Made by a program: the position numbers and the translations under genes
Assembly: GCA_030831135.1 (NCBI GenBank)
Contig: JAURLR010000292.1
Span: 1 to 16,428, forward strand
DNA length: 16,428 nucleotides
Direction of reading: 5' to 3'
Origin: Alphaproteobacteria bacterium
GTDB lineage: Bacteria > Pseudomonadota > Alphaproteobacteria > UBA6615
The notes under the pieces: model-generated
The model's database searches: none
Told to the model about the DNA's origin: nothing
The model's input: the letters and a program-made list of their open reading frames with translations, nothing else
Shown here: piece after piece, positions 1 to 7,064 of the stretch
How the letters are laid out: the number at the start of each line of letters is the position of its first letter
Position numbering within the stretch: position 1 is the first letter of the stretch

Positions 1-788
1 AGAGCGGGGTATTCGCCCATGATGCTGTCATTACCGCTGTCGTGCTGGCCGTTGATTTCCAGCCGGTTGCCGCCCGTGCGCAGGGCCAGTTGGCCAGAGG
101 GGGTTGCAAGCTCGATATCCCAGGTCTGCGGGCCTTCCTGCCGCCAGTCGAAATCGGCCTCGATCCCGCCCGAGAAGCGCAATCGTGCGGCGATCGGCGT
201 GGCGCGGTTTTCCGGAAAGTCGAGTTCAGCTGCGACCAGGTGCACGGGGGCAGGCAATATCTCGGTCAGGATCGACAGCGCGTTGGAGCCGGGGTCGAAC
301 ACGCCCATCCCCGCCGGTTCAAACACCCAGTCCTGGCCGGGATGCCATTTGCGCACATCCTCGCGCCAGGTGATCTTGCCCGACGTCACCACCTTGTCCT
401 TGAGCCAGGCCTTCGCCGCCGCCACCGCCGTCGCCTCACGCGAATGCCAGGAGGCGTAGAGCGTGACCCGCTCCCTAGCTGCCAGCGCCTGCAACTCATG
501 CACCTCGGCGAGCGTCGCTCCGGGGGGCTTTTCCAGCATCACATGCCGCCCCGCCAAAAGCGCCTTCCTGGCATAGTCGAAGCGCGGCCCCGGCGGCAGG
601 CAGAGCGAGATCACCCGTATCTCGGGCCGCTCGGCTAGGAGCGTGTCGATATCGGTGAAGGCCGGCACACCCTCGACCCGACCCTTGCGCGAGACCGTCG
701 CCGCCAGATCCCACTCCGCGCTCGCCGCGATGGCGGGCACATGCTGATCGAGGGCAATCTTGCCGATGCCGACGAGAGCAATATCCAT
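1..788 (-). CDS. Gfo/Idh/MocA-family D-galactose / L-arabinose 1-dehydrogenase, C-terminus cut by window edge
   Basis: The gene reads leftward from an ATG at 788-786 and stays open for about 262 residues to the window edge, so the C-terminus is missing; the family is usually a little over 300 residues. The N-terminus (MDIALVGIGKIALDQHVPAI) is a Rossmann dinucleotide-binding segment. An EKPPGAT motif near residue 100 is the conserved EKP of this family, and YASWHSREA and KITWREDVRKWHPGQDW resemble proteobacterial galactose dehydrogenases. These oxidise D-galactose, and often L-arabinose or D-fucose, to the 1,4- or 1,5-lactone with NAD(P)+. Its start overlaps the stop of the dehydratase (TGATG), so the two are probably translationally coupled. 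Assignment to sugar 1-dehydrogenase is good; the preferred sugar is inferred from the neighbours. Confidence 0.85.
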   Translation of the reverse strand, partial: MDIALVGIGKIALDQHVPAIAASAEWDLAATVSRKGRVEGVPAFTDIDTLLAERPEIRVISLCLPPGPRFDYARKALLAGRHVMLEKPPGATLAEVHELQALAARERVTLYASWHSREATAVAAAKAWLKDKVVTSGKITWREDVRKWHPGQDWVFEPAGMGVFDPGSNALSILTEILPAPVHLVAAELDFPENRATPIAARLRFSGGIEADFDWRQEGPQTWDIELATPSGQLALRTGGNRLEINGQHDSGNDSIMGEYPA

Positions 789-2530
789 CAGTGAGAATCC
801 TTGCCCACCGGCGCGCCGCGGCAGCCTTTGAGGAAGTCGAGATCCGCCCCGGTATCGGCCCCCTCCACATGGGTCTGGTGCAGCCAAGCATAGCCGCCCT
901 CATAGCGCTCGTGCCGGGGCTTCCACGCCGCAAGCCGCGCCTGAAGCTCGGCGTCGGAAATATCGAGATGCAGGCGACGGTTCGGCACGTCGAGCTCGAT
1001 CATGTCGCCGTTCTGCACCACCGCGAGCGGGCCCCCCGCCGCCGCCTCGGGCGAGGTATGCAGGCAGACCGTGCCATAGGCCGTCCCCGACATCCGCGCA
1101 TCCGAGATCCGTACCATGTCGGTGATCCCCTTGCGAAGCACCTTGGGCGGCAGGCCCATATTGCCGACCTCGGCCATGCCGGGATAGCCCTTGGGTCCGC
1201 AGTTCTTAAGCACCATCACGCAGGTCTCGTCGATATCGAGCGCCTCGTCGTTGATCTTGGCCTTGTAGTCGTCGATGTCCTCGAACACGACCGCGCGGCC
1301 GCGATGGACCATCAGATGCGGACTGGCGGCGGATGGTTTGAGCACGGCACCATTCGGCGCAAGGTTGCCCTTCAGCACCACGACGCCGCCCGATTGCGCC
1401 AGTGCGCGTTCCTTGGGCAGGATCACGTCGTCGTTGTGGTTTACCACATCCTTGACCTGATCCCACATTGTCTCGCCCGATACGGTCAGCGCCTCTTTGT
1501 GCAAGAGGCTGGATTCCCCCAGCCGCTTGATCACGGCAGGCAGGCCACCCGCATAGAAAAATTCTTCCATCAGGTATTTGCCCGAAGGCATTAGATTGAC
1601 GATGGTCGGCACGTCACGACCGCAGCGGTCCCAGTCCTCGAGCGTCAGGTCCACCCCCACCCGTCCGGCAATCGCCAGCAGGTGGATCACCGCATTGGTC
1701 GATCCGCCGATCGCGGCATTGGTGCGGATGGCGTTCTCGAAGGCTTGCTTTGTCAAGACATCCGACGGCTTGAGGTCATCCTTGACCATCTGCACGATCC
1801 GCCGCCCCGTCAGCTGCGCCATCACACGCCGCCGACTGTCTACCGCCGGAATCGCCGCATTGCCCGAGAGCGCCATGCCCAGGGCCTCCGCCATCGACGC
1901 CATCGTCGAGGCCGTCCCCATCGTGTTGCACGAGCCCGCCGAGCGACTCATCGACGCCTCGGCCTCGGCAAATTCCTCCTGGCTCATTTCGCCCGCTTTC
2001 ACCGCTTCCGAGAATTTCCACAGATGCGTCCCCGACCCCACCCGCTCATTGCGGTAGTACCCGTTCAGCATCGGCCCGCCGGTGACGATAATCGAGGGCA
2101 GATCGGTCGAGGCCGCCGCCATCAAGAGGCTCGGCGTGGTCTTGTCGCAGCCCACCATCAGCACGCAGCCATCCATCGGCTGACCTCGCATCTGCTCTTC
2201 CACCGCCATCGCTGCCAGATTGCGGAACATCATCGCCGTCGGCCGGAACGCACTCTCGCTCGCCGAGAAGACCGGCACCTCGACCGGGAACCCGCCCGCC
2301 TCGTAGATCCCGTTCTTCACCTTCTCGACCAGCACATTCAGATGTGCGTTGCACGGTGTCAGCTCGGACCACGTATTCAAGATCCCGATCACCGGACGAC
2401 CGTCAAACAGGTCATGCGGGAAACCCTGATTCTTCATCCAGCCGCGGTGGTAGATCTGGTCGCGGCCACTGCCGCCAAACCACTCCTGAGAACGCAGTTT
2501 CCGGGGCCAGGCGGCGGGTTTGAAGGTCAT
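788..2530 (-). CDS. IlvD/Edd-family sugar-acid dehydratase, probably L-arabinonate / D-galactonate dehydratase
   Basis: A 580-residue protein starting MTFKPAAWPRKLRSQEW. It dehydrates an aldonic acid to the 2-keto-3-deoxy acid using a [2Fe-2S] cluster and Mg2+. Cluster and metal positions are visible: Cys60 (ELTPCNAHL), Cys128-Asp129-Lys130 (GCDKTTP) and Cys201 (GSCNTMGTAST). From memory, Rhizobium L-arabinonate dehydratase has 579 residues with cysteines 59, 127 and 200, so this protein looks collinear with it. The frame extends 24 residues further up to 2602, but the ATG at 2530 has an AAGGA 8 nt upstream and matches the family N-terminus. It is first in a leftward pair with the 1-dehydrogenase and divergent from a LysR gene. 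The characterised Rhizobium enzyme also accepts D-fuconate and D-galactonate, so a dual role is plausible. Other members of the family act on xylonate or gluconate. Confidence 0.88.
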   Translation of the reverse strand: MTFKPAAWPRKLRSQEWFGGSGRDQIYHRGWMKNQGFPHDLFDGRPVIGILNTWSELTPCNAHLNVLVEKVKNGIYEAGGFPVEVPVFSASESAFRPTAMMFRNLAAMAVEEQMRGQPMDGCVLMVGCDKTTPSLLMAAASTDLPSIIVTGGPMLNGYYRNERVGSGTHLWKFSEAVKAGEMSQEEFAEAEASMSRSAGSCNTMGTASTMASMAEALGMALSGNAAIPAVDSRRRVMAQLTGRRIVQMVKDDLKPSDVLTKQAFENAIRTNAAIGGSTNAVIHLLAIAGRVGVDLTLEDWDRCGRDVPTIVNLMPSGKYLMEEFFYAGGLPAVIKRLGESSLLHKEALTVSGETMWDQVKDVVNHNDDVILPKERALAQSGGVVVLKGNLAPNGAVLKPSAASPHLMVHRGRAVVFEDIDDYKAKINDEALDIDETCVMVLKNCGPKGYPGMAEVGNMGLPPKVLRKGITDMVRISDARMSGTAYGTVCLHTSPEAAAGGPLAVVQNGDMIELDVPNRRLHLDISDAELQARLAAWKPRHERYEGGYAWLHQTHVEGADTGADLDFLKGCRGAPVGKDSH

Positions 2531-2538
2531 GAGCGGTG

Positions 2539-2543
2539 TCCTT
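2539..2543 (-). promoter_or_regulatory. Ribosome binding site that fixes the dehydratase start
   Basis: On the minus strand AAGGA lies 8 nt before the ATG at 2530. No comparable motif supports the longer reading from 2602. This sets the dehydratase N-terminus at MTFKP. Confidence 0.7.
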
Positions 2544-2664
2544 GAAAACGTGAGTTGAGTGCGAAGCTCGTGTTCACTTGTTTTGCTTCTGGTTGGGCTC
2601 AACGCCCGACGAGAGAGTTAGCCTTGCTTGTAGAATCAATAAAATCGAATTAGCGACAATCTGC

Positions 2665-2680
2665 ATATCAAAATTGGTAT
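2665..2680. promoter_or_regulatory. Imperfect dyad, candidate LysR operator
   Basis: ATATCAAAATTGGTAT is an inverted repeat matching at 6 of 8 positions per half, with outer halves ATATC and GGTAT around AAAATT. LysR-type regulators usually bind partly symmetric T-N11-A boxes between themselves and a divergent target. It ends 5 nt before the LysR ATG and about 135 bp upstream of the dehydratase start. Role as operator is inferred. Confidence 0.4.
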
Positions 2681-2685
2681 ACGAA

Positions 2686-3609
2686 ATGGATTTGCCTCTC
2701 AGTCGCCGCCTCAAACCCAACCATTTGCGCTTGATCCAAAAAATTTCGGAAACTGGGAAACTTCAGATCGCCGCAGAGGCAATGGCAATGTCCCAACCTG
2801 CGGCGTCCCGCGTACTTGCTGACATAGAATCTCAAGTCGGTGCCGCTCTTTTCTTAAGAGATCCCAAGGGAATGACCCCCACCGAAATAGGCCAGGCGTT
2901 TTTGCGACATGCACGTTCGATCACCACTCAGATGGACAGTCTTATTCAGGAACTCGACTGGCTAAAGTTGGGAGAAGCCGGAACGGTAAGGGTTGGTGCG
3001 GTCACAGGACCGGCAGTTGGCGGACTCATTCCCGCTGTTCGAAAAGTTAGATCGGAGGCGCCGTCGTTGAGAGTGACAATCGAAGTTGGGCCATCTTCGG
3101 AACTGATCCGTGGTCTGACAGAAGGTCGCTTTGATTTTGTCCTCGGTCGGATTGCAGAAACAGACGAGACTTCAAATTTGCTGATTACGCCCGCGCGCTC
3201 TGAAAAAGTGGCGCTCGTAGTTCGTGGCTCACATCCGCTAGCCGGAAGACGAAGGATTCCGATGGTAGACCTCTTGAACGAAGAATGGGTCATTCAGGAG
3301 CGCGGATCGCCAATCAGAGCCGCGGTCGAGAAGGCCTTCTATATGCAGAGCCTGCCTGCCCCCGATAATGTCATTAACAGCTCCTCTCTTCTCGTGGCAC
3401 TGGCCATGCTCGCAGAAAGCGACGTTATTGCCCCCTTGACGGAAGAAGTTTCCTTGATGCTGGGCAAAAGTGGGCTGCTCGCAAATCTGGTTAAGCTGGA
3501 CGTTGAGGCCGAAATTCAGGTTTCAACCTATTACGCAATCAGAAAGAGAACGCAGCAATTATCGAGTGCAGCTGATCGTTTGCTCCAGGAAACCCTAGCC
3601 CATTTGTAG
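2686..3609 (+). CDS. LysR-family transcriptional regulator, divergent from the sugar-acid dehydratase
   Basis: A 307-residue protein starting MDLPLSRRLKPNHLRLIQ. The frame is open from 2578, but the ATG at 2686 gives the normal LysR length and puts the winged helix-turn-helix at about residues 11-70 (IAAEAMAMSQPAASRVLADIE). The rest is a periplasmic-binding-like effector domain, for example GLTEGRFDFVLGR and the C-terminal QVSTYYAIRKR. It faces the dehydratase/dehydrogenase pair across about 155 bp, the usual place for a LysR activator of an adjacent operon. It resembles GbpR/GguR-type regulators of galactose and sugar-acid genes, but I would not fix the subgroup by eye. The effector is probably a sugar, lactone or aldonate. 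It is clearly less GC-rich than the dehydratase next to it, suggesting separate ancestry. Confidence 0.85.
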   Translation: MDLPLSRRLKPNHLRLIQKISETGKLQIAAEAMAMSQPAASRVLADIESQVGAALFLRDPKGMTPTEIGQAFLRHARSITTQMDSLIQELDWLKLGEAGTVRVGAVTGPAVGGLIPAVRKVRSEAPSLRVTIEVGPSSELIRGLTEGRFDFVLGRIAETDETSNLLITPARSEKVALVVRGSHPLAGRRRIPMVDLLNEEWVIQERGSPIRAAVEKAFYMQSLPAPDNVINSSSLLVALAMLAESDVIAPLTEEVSLMLGKSGLLANLVKLDVEAEIQVSTYYAIRKRTQQLSSAADRLLQETLAHL

Positions 3610-3751
3610 TTTATACGACATAGGTGAGTCTGAACCGCAAGGTGACGGTCAGGCGCTTTCGGCCAGACTCTTTCGGTCGCAACGCATTTATCCAATTCTG
3701 CTGACGCACTGGCAGGCACCCAGCGGAAAGAGTGACCTATGACAGGTCTGG

Positions 3752-3767
3752 GTATCTAAGGAGATAC
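3752..3767. terminator. Hairpin between convergent genes, possible terminator (first of two)
   Basis: GTATCT and AGATAC form a perfect 6-bp stem around the tetraloop AAGG. It lies between the ends of the rightward LysR gene and the leftward epimerase gene. No clear U-run follows, so factor-independent termination is uncertain. Confidence 0.35.
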
Positions 3768-3771
3768 AAGA

Positions 3772-3792
3772 TCTCTCCCGTCCGGCGAGAGA
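3772..3792. terminator. Second hairpin between convergent genes, possible terminator
   Basis: TCTCTC and GAGAGA pair over 6 bp around a 9-nt loop, just before the epimerase stop. On the plus strand the stem is followed by AAATCT, which is only weakly like a terminator tail. Confidence 0.3.
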
Positions 3793-3800
3793 AAATCTGG

Positions 3801-4799
3801 TCAGGCGTCTAGAGGAGCTTCGAACCCATAGCTCGTAAATTGACGATAGACTTCATTGGTCCGCAAAAGGGCGGATGGGAACTCGAGATGATTTGGGGCG
3901 TCTGGCCAATTTTGCGCCTCCAAAGCTATACCTGCGTGTCGGCCATAAAGTCTGCCGCCCAAGCCTCTTATCCCCGCCGACGGCAGATGCGTCGCAGTAT
4001 AAACCTGAAGTCCGGGCTCTGTAGTCTCTATCTGCATCGCCAGGTTCGACAAATCGGAACGAAGCCTTGCCACGGGCCGCGTTCTTTCACGCCCCATTGA
4101 GAGGCAAAAATTATGATCTATCACCATATTTTCGAGGCTGCGCATGGTGCGGAAATCAAGGCCGGCCTCAGATACCGGAACGATCGCGCCGGTCGGGATC
4201 AGGTCGTCGTCTACCGCCAAAACATTTTCGGCGGCAATCTCAAGTCGATGGTGCGCGATCGACCCCGAGTCATCTAGCATGAAATATCCGTGATGCGCAA
4301 AGCCACAAACGGTATCTCGGTCAGTTGTGGCCTCGATAGCGAAACAAAGTCGCGATTGCGTCAGAGAAATAGCAAGTTCGACGTTTAGTTCGCCCGGAAA
4401 TCCCATCTCGCCGTCGTCCATCGTCAAAGCCAGAGTGACAGTGTCAGAGCCGCGTGCACGGATCTGCCAAATTCGCTCTGCACTTCCGCATTCGCCGCCA
4501 TGAAGACAATGCTTGCCATCTTGATTGCGCGAGATCGTGATGGTTTTTCCATTCAACACGAACTGCCCCCTGCCGATCCTGTTGGCAAAGCGCCCTACCA
4601 TGCCACCGAAATAGCGCATGGGCCCCAAATAGGGCGCGATATGGTCCGCCCCCAACACGAGTGGAAAACTAAAACCCTCATGCCGAAGGTCCTGAACGAT
4701 CGCGCCATAGGTCAAAACGTTTGCCGACATTGGCCCATTTGAGAGACGAATGCAGTGGACCGGCAGACCGTCCGGCAAATGGTCAAATACTTCAACCAT
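3801..4799 (-). CDS. galM: Aldose 1-epimerase (mutarotase)
   Basis: A 332-residue protein, the normal length for GalM. It interconverts alpha and beta anomers of aldoses such as galactose and arabinose, supplying the anomer used by the 1-dehydrogenase. Family signatures in order: GRFANRIGRGQF (about 70-81), catalytic-site His100 in CLHGGE, His170 in HHGYF (equivalent to NHSYF), IDHNF near 228 and catalytic Glu294 in ALEAQNWPDAPN. The frame opens with GTG at 4802, but the ATG at 4799 has AAGG 7 nt upstream and is the better start. That ATG overlaps the lactonase stop (ATGGTTGA), so the two genes form a coupled pair. No signal peptide is evident, so it is probably cytoplasmic. Confidence 0.88.
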   Translation of the reverse strand: MVEVFDHLPDGLPVHCIRLSNGPMSANVLTYGAIVQDLRHEGFSFPLVLGADHIAPYLGPMRYFGGMVGRFANRIGRGQFVLNGKTITISRNQDGKHCLHGGECGSAERIWQIRARGSDTVTLALTMDDGEMGFPGELNVELAISLTQSRLCFAIEATTDRDTVCGFAHHGYFMLDDSGSIAHHRLEIAAENVLAVDDDLIPTGAIVPVSEAGLDFRTMRSLENMVIDHNFCLSMGRERTRPVARLRSDLSNLAMQIETTEPGLQVYTATHLPSAGIRGLGGRLYGRHAGIALEAQNWPDAPNHLEFPSALLRTNEVYRQFTSYGFEAPLDA

Positions 4800-5631
4800 C
4801 ACTGAGCCTTACTTGATACTCTGGAAGGCCAGCGGTGGGAGCCGGGGTTACGAAGGTGGCGCCATCAAGCTCTGAAGGTCGGAGGATGTCTTCGCGGGCA
4901 GTTGTGCAAAATAGGCTGCGATAGTCTGGGCCGCCAAAGGCAGGGCAAGATGTATGGCGCGCGGGAAATGCAATCTCGAACTGGCACCTCCCATCCGGTG
5001 AATAGGCAGCCACCCGTCCCGCGCCCCATTGTGCAACATAGAACAAACCATCAGCGTCGAAAACCGCCCCGTCGGGGTTCAGTCCAGCCTCGGAAAAATC
5101 AAGCCAGCACTGTGGATCACCTTTTGGCCACCCCTCAGCATCAAGGGCCACACGCATTATTTTTCGCGTTGGCGTATCAGTGAAACAAGCCGAGCGCCCA
5201 TCGGGGGCAAAGCAGATGGCGTTGGGAATGCTCACCCCATTATACAATCTATGCAAACTTCCCTTGTGCCAGCGCCAGATACTTCCTGCCGCAAGCTCGG
5301 CGGATTTCCCCATCGTTCCTATCCAAAACCCGCCCTGCGGGTCTGCGCGCCCATCATTCGAGCGATTGGTTGGAACGTCAGACTCGAGCGGGCAAAGTGT
5401 CTGTTGCGCGCCGGTATCCAGATCGAACAGGAACAGCCGCCGATCGGATGCGATGACGACTCGCGCCTTATCTATCCATCCCATCGCCGAGACCATTTCG
5501 TCGAAATCCCAAGTTTGCGCAGGGCCGTGCAGCTTTTTGCCGATGATGTCAAACCAGTAGAATTCGCTACGGAGCGGGTGCCAAAAAGCACCTTCGCCAA
5601 GTTCGCTGCGTATGTCGGAAATAGGTCTCAT
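4792..5631 (-). CDS. SMP-30/gluconolactonase-family sugar lactonase
   Basis: A 279-residue six-bladed beta-propeller protein of the SMP-30/LRE family. It opens the aldonolactone made by the 1-dehydrogenase, giving galactonate or arabinonate. Metal ligands expected for the family are in place: Glu13 (LGEGAFWHP), Asn137 (SIPNAICFAPDG) and Asp187 (LNPDGAV); TNRSNDG at 88-94 supplies the conserved Asn-Asp of the active site. The ATG at 5631 is the only in-frame start before an upstream TAG. It has no convincing Shine-Dalgarno, but overlaps the stop of a possible 12-residue upstream reading frame. It is the first gene of a leftward pair with galM and divergent from the XylX-type dehydratase. Lactonase function is well supported; exact substrate is inferred from context. 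Confidence 0.85.
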   Translation of the reverse strand: MRPISDIRSELGEGAFWHPLRSEFYWFDIIGKKLHGPAQTWDFDEMVSAMGWIDKARVVIASDRRLFLFDLDTGAQQTLCPLESDVPTNRSNDGRADPQGGFWIGTMGKSAELAAGSIWRWHKGSLHRLYNGVSIPNAICFAPDGRSACFTDTPTRKIMRVALDAEGWPKGDPQCWLDFSEAGLNPDGAVFDADGLFYVAQWGAGRVAAYSPDGRCQFEIAFPARHTSCPAFGGPDYRSLFCTTAREDILRPSELDGATFVTPAPTAGLPEYQVRLSDG

Positions 5632-5666
5632 TGGCGTGGTAATTGGATCGATATTTGCTTGGTCAT
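5628..5666 (-). CDS. Possible 12-residue leader reading frame coupled to the lactonase start
   Basis: An ATG at 5666 opens a 12-codon frame (MTKQISIQLPRQ) whose TGA overlaps the lactonase ATG as ATGA. A G-rich stretch (GGGACGGGG) lies just upstream. It could be a translated leader that delivers ribosomes to the lactonase, which lacks its own clear ribosome site. It may equally be chance; nothing in the peptide is recognisable. Confidence 0.2.
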   Translation of the reverse strand: MTKQISIQLPRQ

Positions 5667-5773
5667 GACCCCGTCCCTGTTCTGCGGACCACTTCTAAAG
5701 TCCACAATAACACTGACCTTGTTGTGCCGCGACGTAGACGCTGATTAGGTAGCATGATGATGGGCTATGGCCT

Positions 5774-5795
5774 ATCCCAAAAATGGTTTTGGGAT
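5774..5795. promoter_or_regulatory. Perfect 9-bp inverted repeat, candidate operator
   Basis: ATCCCAAAA and TTTTGGGAT are exact complements separated by ATGG, a 22-bp dyad in the divergent promoter region between the lactonase/galM pair and the XylX-type dehydratase. Perfect symmetry, short spacer and lack of a T-run in either direction fit an operator better than a terminator. It does not resemble the dyad beside the LysR gene (2665-2680), so a different regulator may act here. I found no second copy by eye. Confidence 0.5.
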
Positions 5796-5925
5796 CGGGG
5801 TTGAAAGAAATGAACAGCCAGCCGCGCGCAATCTCTTCACTATTAAAATCATGCCCAAGGTCGAGGCTGCTTTTCCTGACAGAACGATCGTGCACTGGAA
5901 AGCTGCGGTAGAGCTCATAATAGAA

Positions 5926-5932
5926 AGGGAGG
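5926..5932 (+). promoter_or_regulatory. Strong ribosome binding site for a TTG start
   Basis: AGGGAGG lies 7 nt before the TTG at 5940. It supports TTG as the true start of the dehydratase; the next in-frame ATG is residue 44 and would remove the conserved N-terminus. Confidence 0.75.
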
Positions 5933-5939
5933 TTACGAT

Positions 5940-7064
5940 TTGGAACCAACACTCATCGGGCGCATCTGGGATCCTAGAGTGGGCGGCCCTTCGGTTGTGA
6001 CGGTTCGGCAAGGCAGGATCATCGATATCACTACACCCCTTTCACCTCTCGTGCGCGACGTGTGCGAAATGGATGATCCGTCTCATTATGTGCAGAGCGC
6101 GCATGGACCTGATTTGGGATCTGTCGATGCATTCATGGCAGCGCGGGTTGGGGATGTCTCTGTGCCTCATCTTCTGGCACCGTGCGATCTTCAGGCAGTC
6201 AAGGCCTGTGGCGTCACCTTTGCAGGGTCAATGGTAGAGCGGGTGATCGAGGAACGAGCCAACGGCGATCCCTCACGCGCCCAAGCAATCCGCTCCCGCG
6301 TCGGCGCAGCGATCGGGGGTAGCCTACGCAAAATCCGTCCCGGTTCGCACGAGGCCGACGCGGTCAAGACAGCGCTAATCGCAGAGGGCCTCTGGAGTCC
6401 GTATCTCGAGGTCGGCATTGGTCCCGACGCCGAGGTGTTTTCCAAAGCGCAAGTGTTGTCATCGGTCGGGCATGGAGCCGAGATCGGCCTACACCCGATT
6501 TCGAAATGGAACAATCCCGAGCCCGAAATCGTTCTCGCGGTGTCCTCGCGTGGGCGGATCGTAGGCGCCGCGCTTGGCAATGACGTGAACCTTCGCGATG
6601 TCGAGGGCCGCTCAGCGCTCTTGTTGTCCAAGGCCAAGGACAACAACAGTTCTTGCGCAATCGGCCCATTCATCCGGCTATTCGACGCGCATTACACACT
6701 TGACGATGTGCGCAAAGTCGAGCTGTCGCTTTTGGTGGAAGGTCAGGACGGCTTTGTACTGCACGGCCGGTCCTCCATGACAAAAATCAGCCGCGACCCC
6801 GAGGATTTGGTCGCCCAAACGATCGGGCGCCATCACCAGTATCCCGACGGGTTGATGCTATTTTTGGGCACCTTATTTGCACCCACCGAAGACAGGGGCG
6901 AAGCGGGAGCCGGGTTCACCCACCATCTCGGCGATATCGTGACGATCGAGGCCGAAGGTCTTGGATTGCTTCGAAATAGTGTGGCCCTTTCGACGACCTG
7001 CCCGGAGTGGACTTTTGGTATCCGGGCCCTGATGTCCAATCTGGCCGAGCGCAAACTGATCTAG
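5940..7064 (+). CDS. FAH-superfamily 2-keto-3-deoxy-pentonate dehydratase (XylX/KdaD type)
   Basis: A 374-residue protein of the fumarylacetoacetate-hydrolase superfamily. It resembles the XylX-like branch, known in Caulobacter to dehydrate 2-keto-3-deoxy-xylonate, and archaeal KdaD, which acts on 2-keto-3-deoxy-arabinonate; both yield alpha-ketoglutarate semialdehyde. The N-terminal domain (LIGRIWDPRVGGPSVVTVRQ) is followed by the catalytic fold, with Glu194 and Glu196 (NNPEPEIVLAV) and Asp215 (GNDVNLRD) as likely Mg2+ ligands, then a KDNNSSCAIGPFIRLFD motif. The start is TTG with AGGGAGG 7 nt upstream. It is transcribed alone, divergent from the lactonase. The setting fits the non-phosphorylative L-arabinose route. 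It could instead be a 2,4-diketo-3-deoxy-acid hydrolase, but length and motifs favour the dehydratase. Confidence 0.8.
   Translation: MEPTLIGRIWDPRVGGPSVVTVRQGRIIDITTPLSPLVRDVCEMDDPSHYVQSAHGPDLGSVDAFMAARVGDVSVPHLLAPCDLQAVKACGVTFAGSMVERVIEERANGDPSRAQAIRSRVGAAIGGSLRKIRPGSHEADAVKTALIAEGLWSPYLEVGIGPDAEVFSKAQVLSSVGHGAEIGLHPISKWNNPEPEIVLAVSSRGRIVGAALGNDVNLRDVEGRSALLLSKAKDNNSSCAIGPFIRLFDAHYTLDDVRKVELSLLVEGQDGFVLHGRSSMTKISRDPEDLVAQTIGRHHQYPDGLMLFLGTLFAPTEDRGEAGAGFTHHLGDIVTIEAEGLGLLRNSVALSTTCPEWTFGIRALMSNLAERKLI

Larger units (their letters stand above)
5632..5939. other. Divergent intergenic region, lactonase / XylX-type dehydratase (308 bp)
   Basis: This region carries the promoters of two diverging transcripts and a perfect palindrome at 5774-5795. 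A 77-codon frame at 5767-6000 (plus) runs into the dehydratase gene in another frame. Its translation (starting MAYPKNGFGIGVERNEQPAA) resembles no family I know, so I do not call it a gene. No RNA gene is seen. Confidence 0.5.

Noticed and set aside
791..2545. Long plus-strand frames opposite the dehydratase
   Set aside because: They are antisense shadows of a high-GC gene, rich in His and Arg, with no ribosome site or family.
2531..2602. 24-residue N-terminal extension of the dehydratase from the start at 2602
   Set aside because: The ATG at 2530 has a well-placed AAGGA and gives the family length of about 580; the extension is not like the family.
2578..2685. 36-residue N-terminal extension of the LysR protein
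   Set aside because: Standard LysR proteins begin just before the helix-turn-helix; the extra residues fall in the divergent promoter region.
5767..6000. 77-codon plus-strand frame before the XylX-type dehydratase
   Set aside because: It overlaps the dehydratase start in another frame, spans the palindrome, and has no recognisable family.
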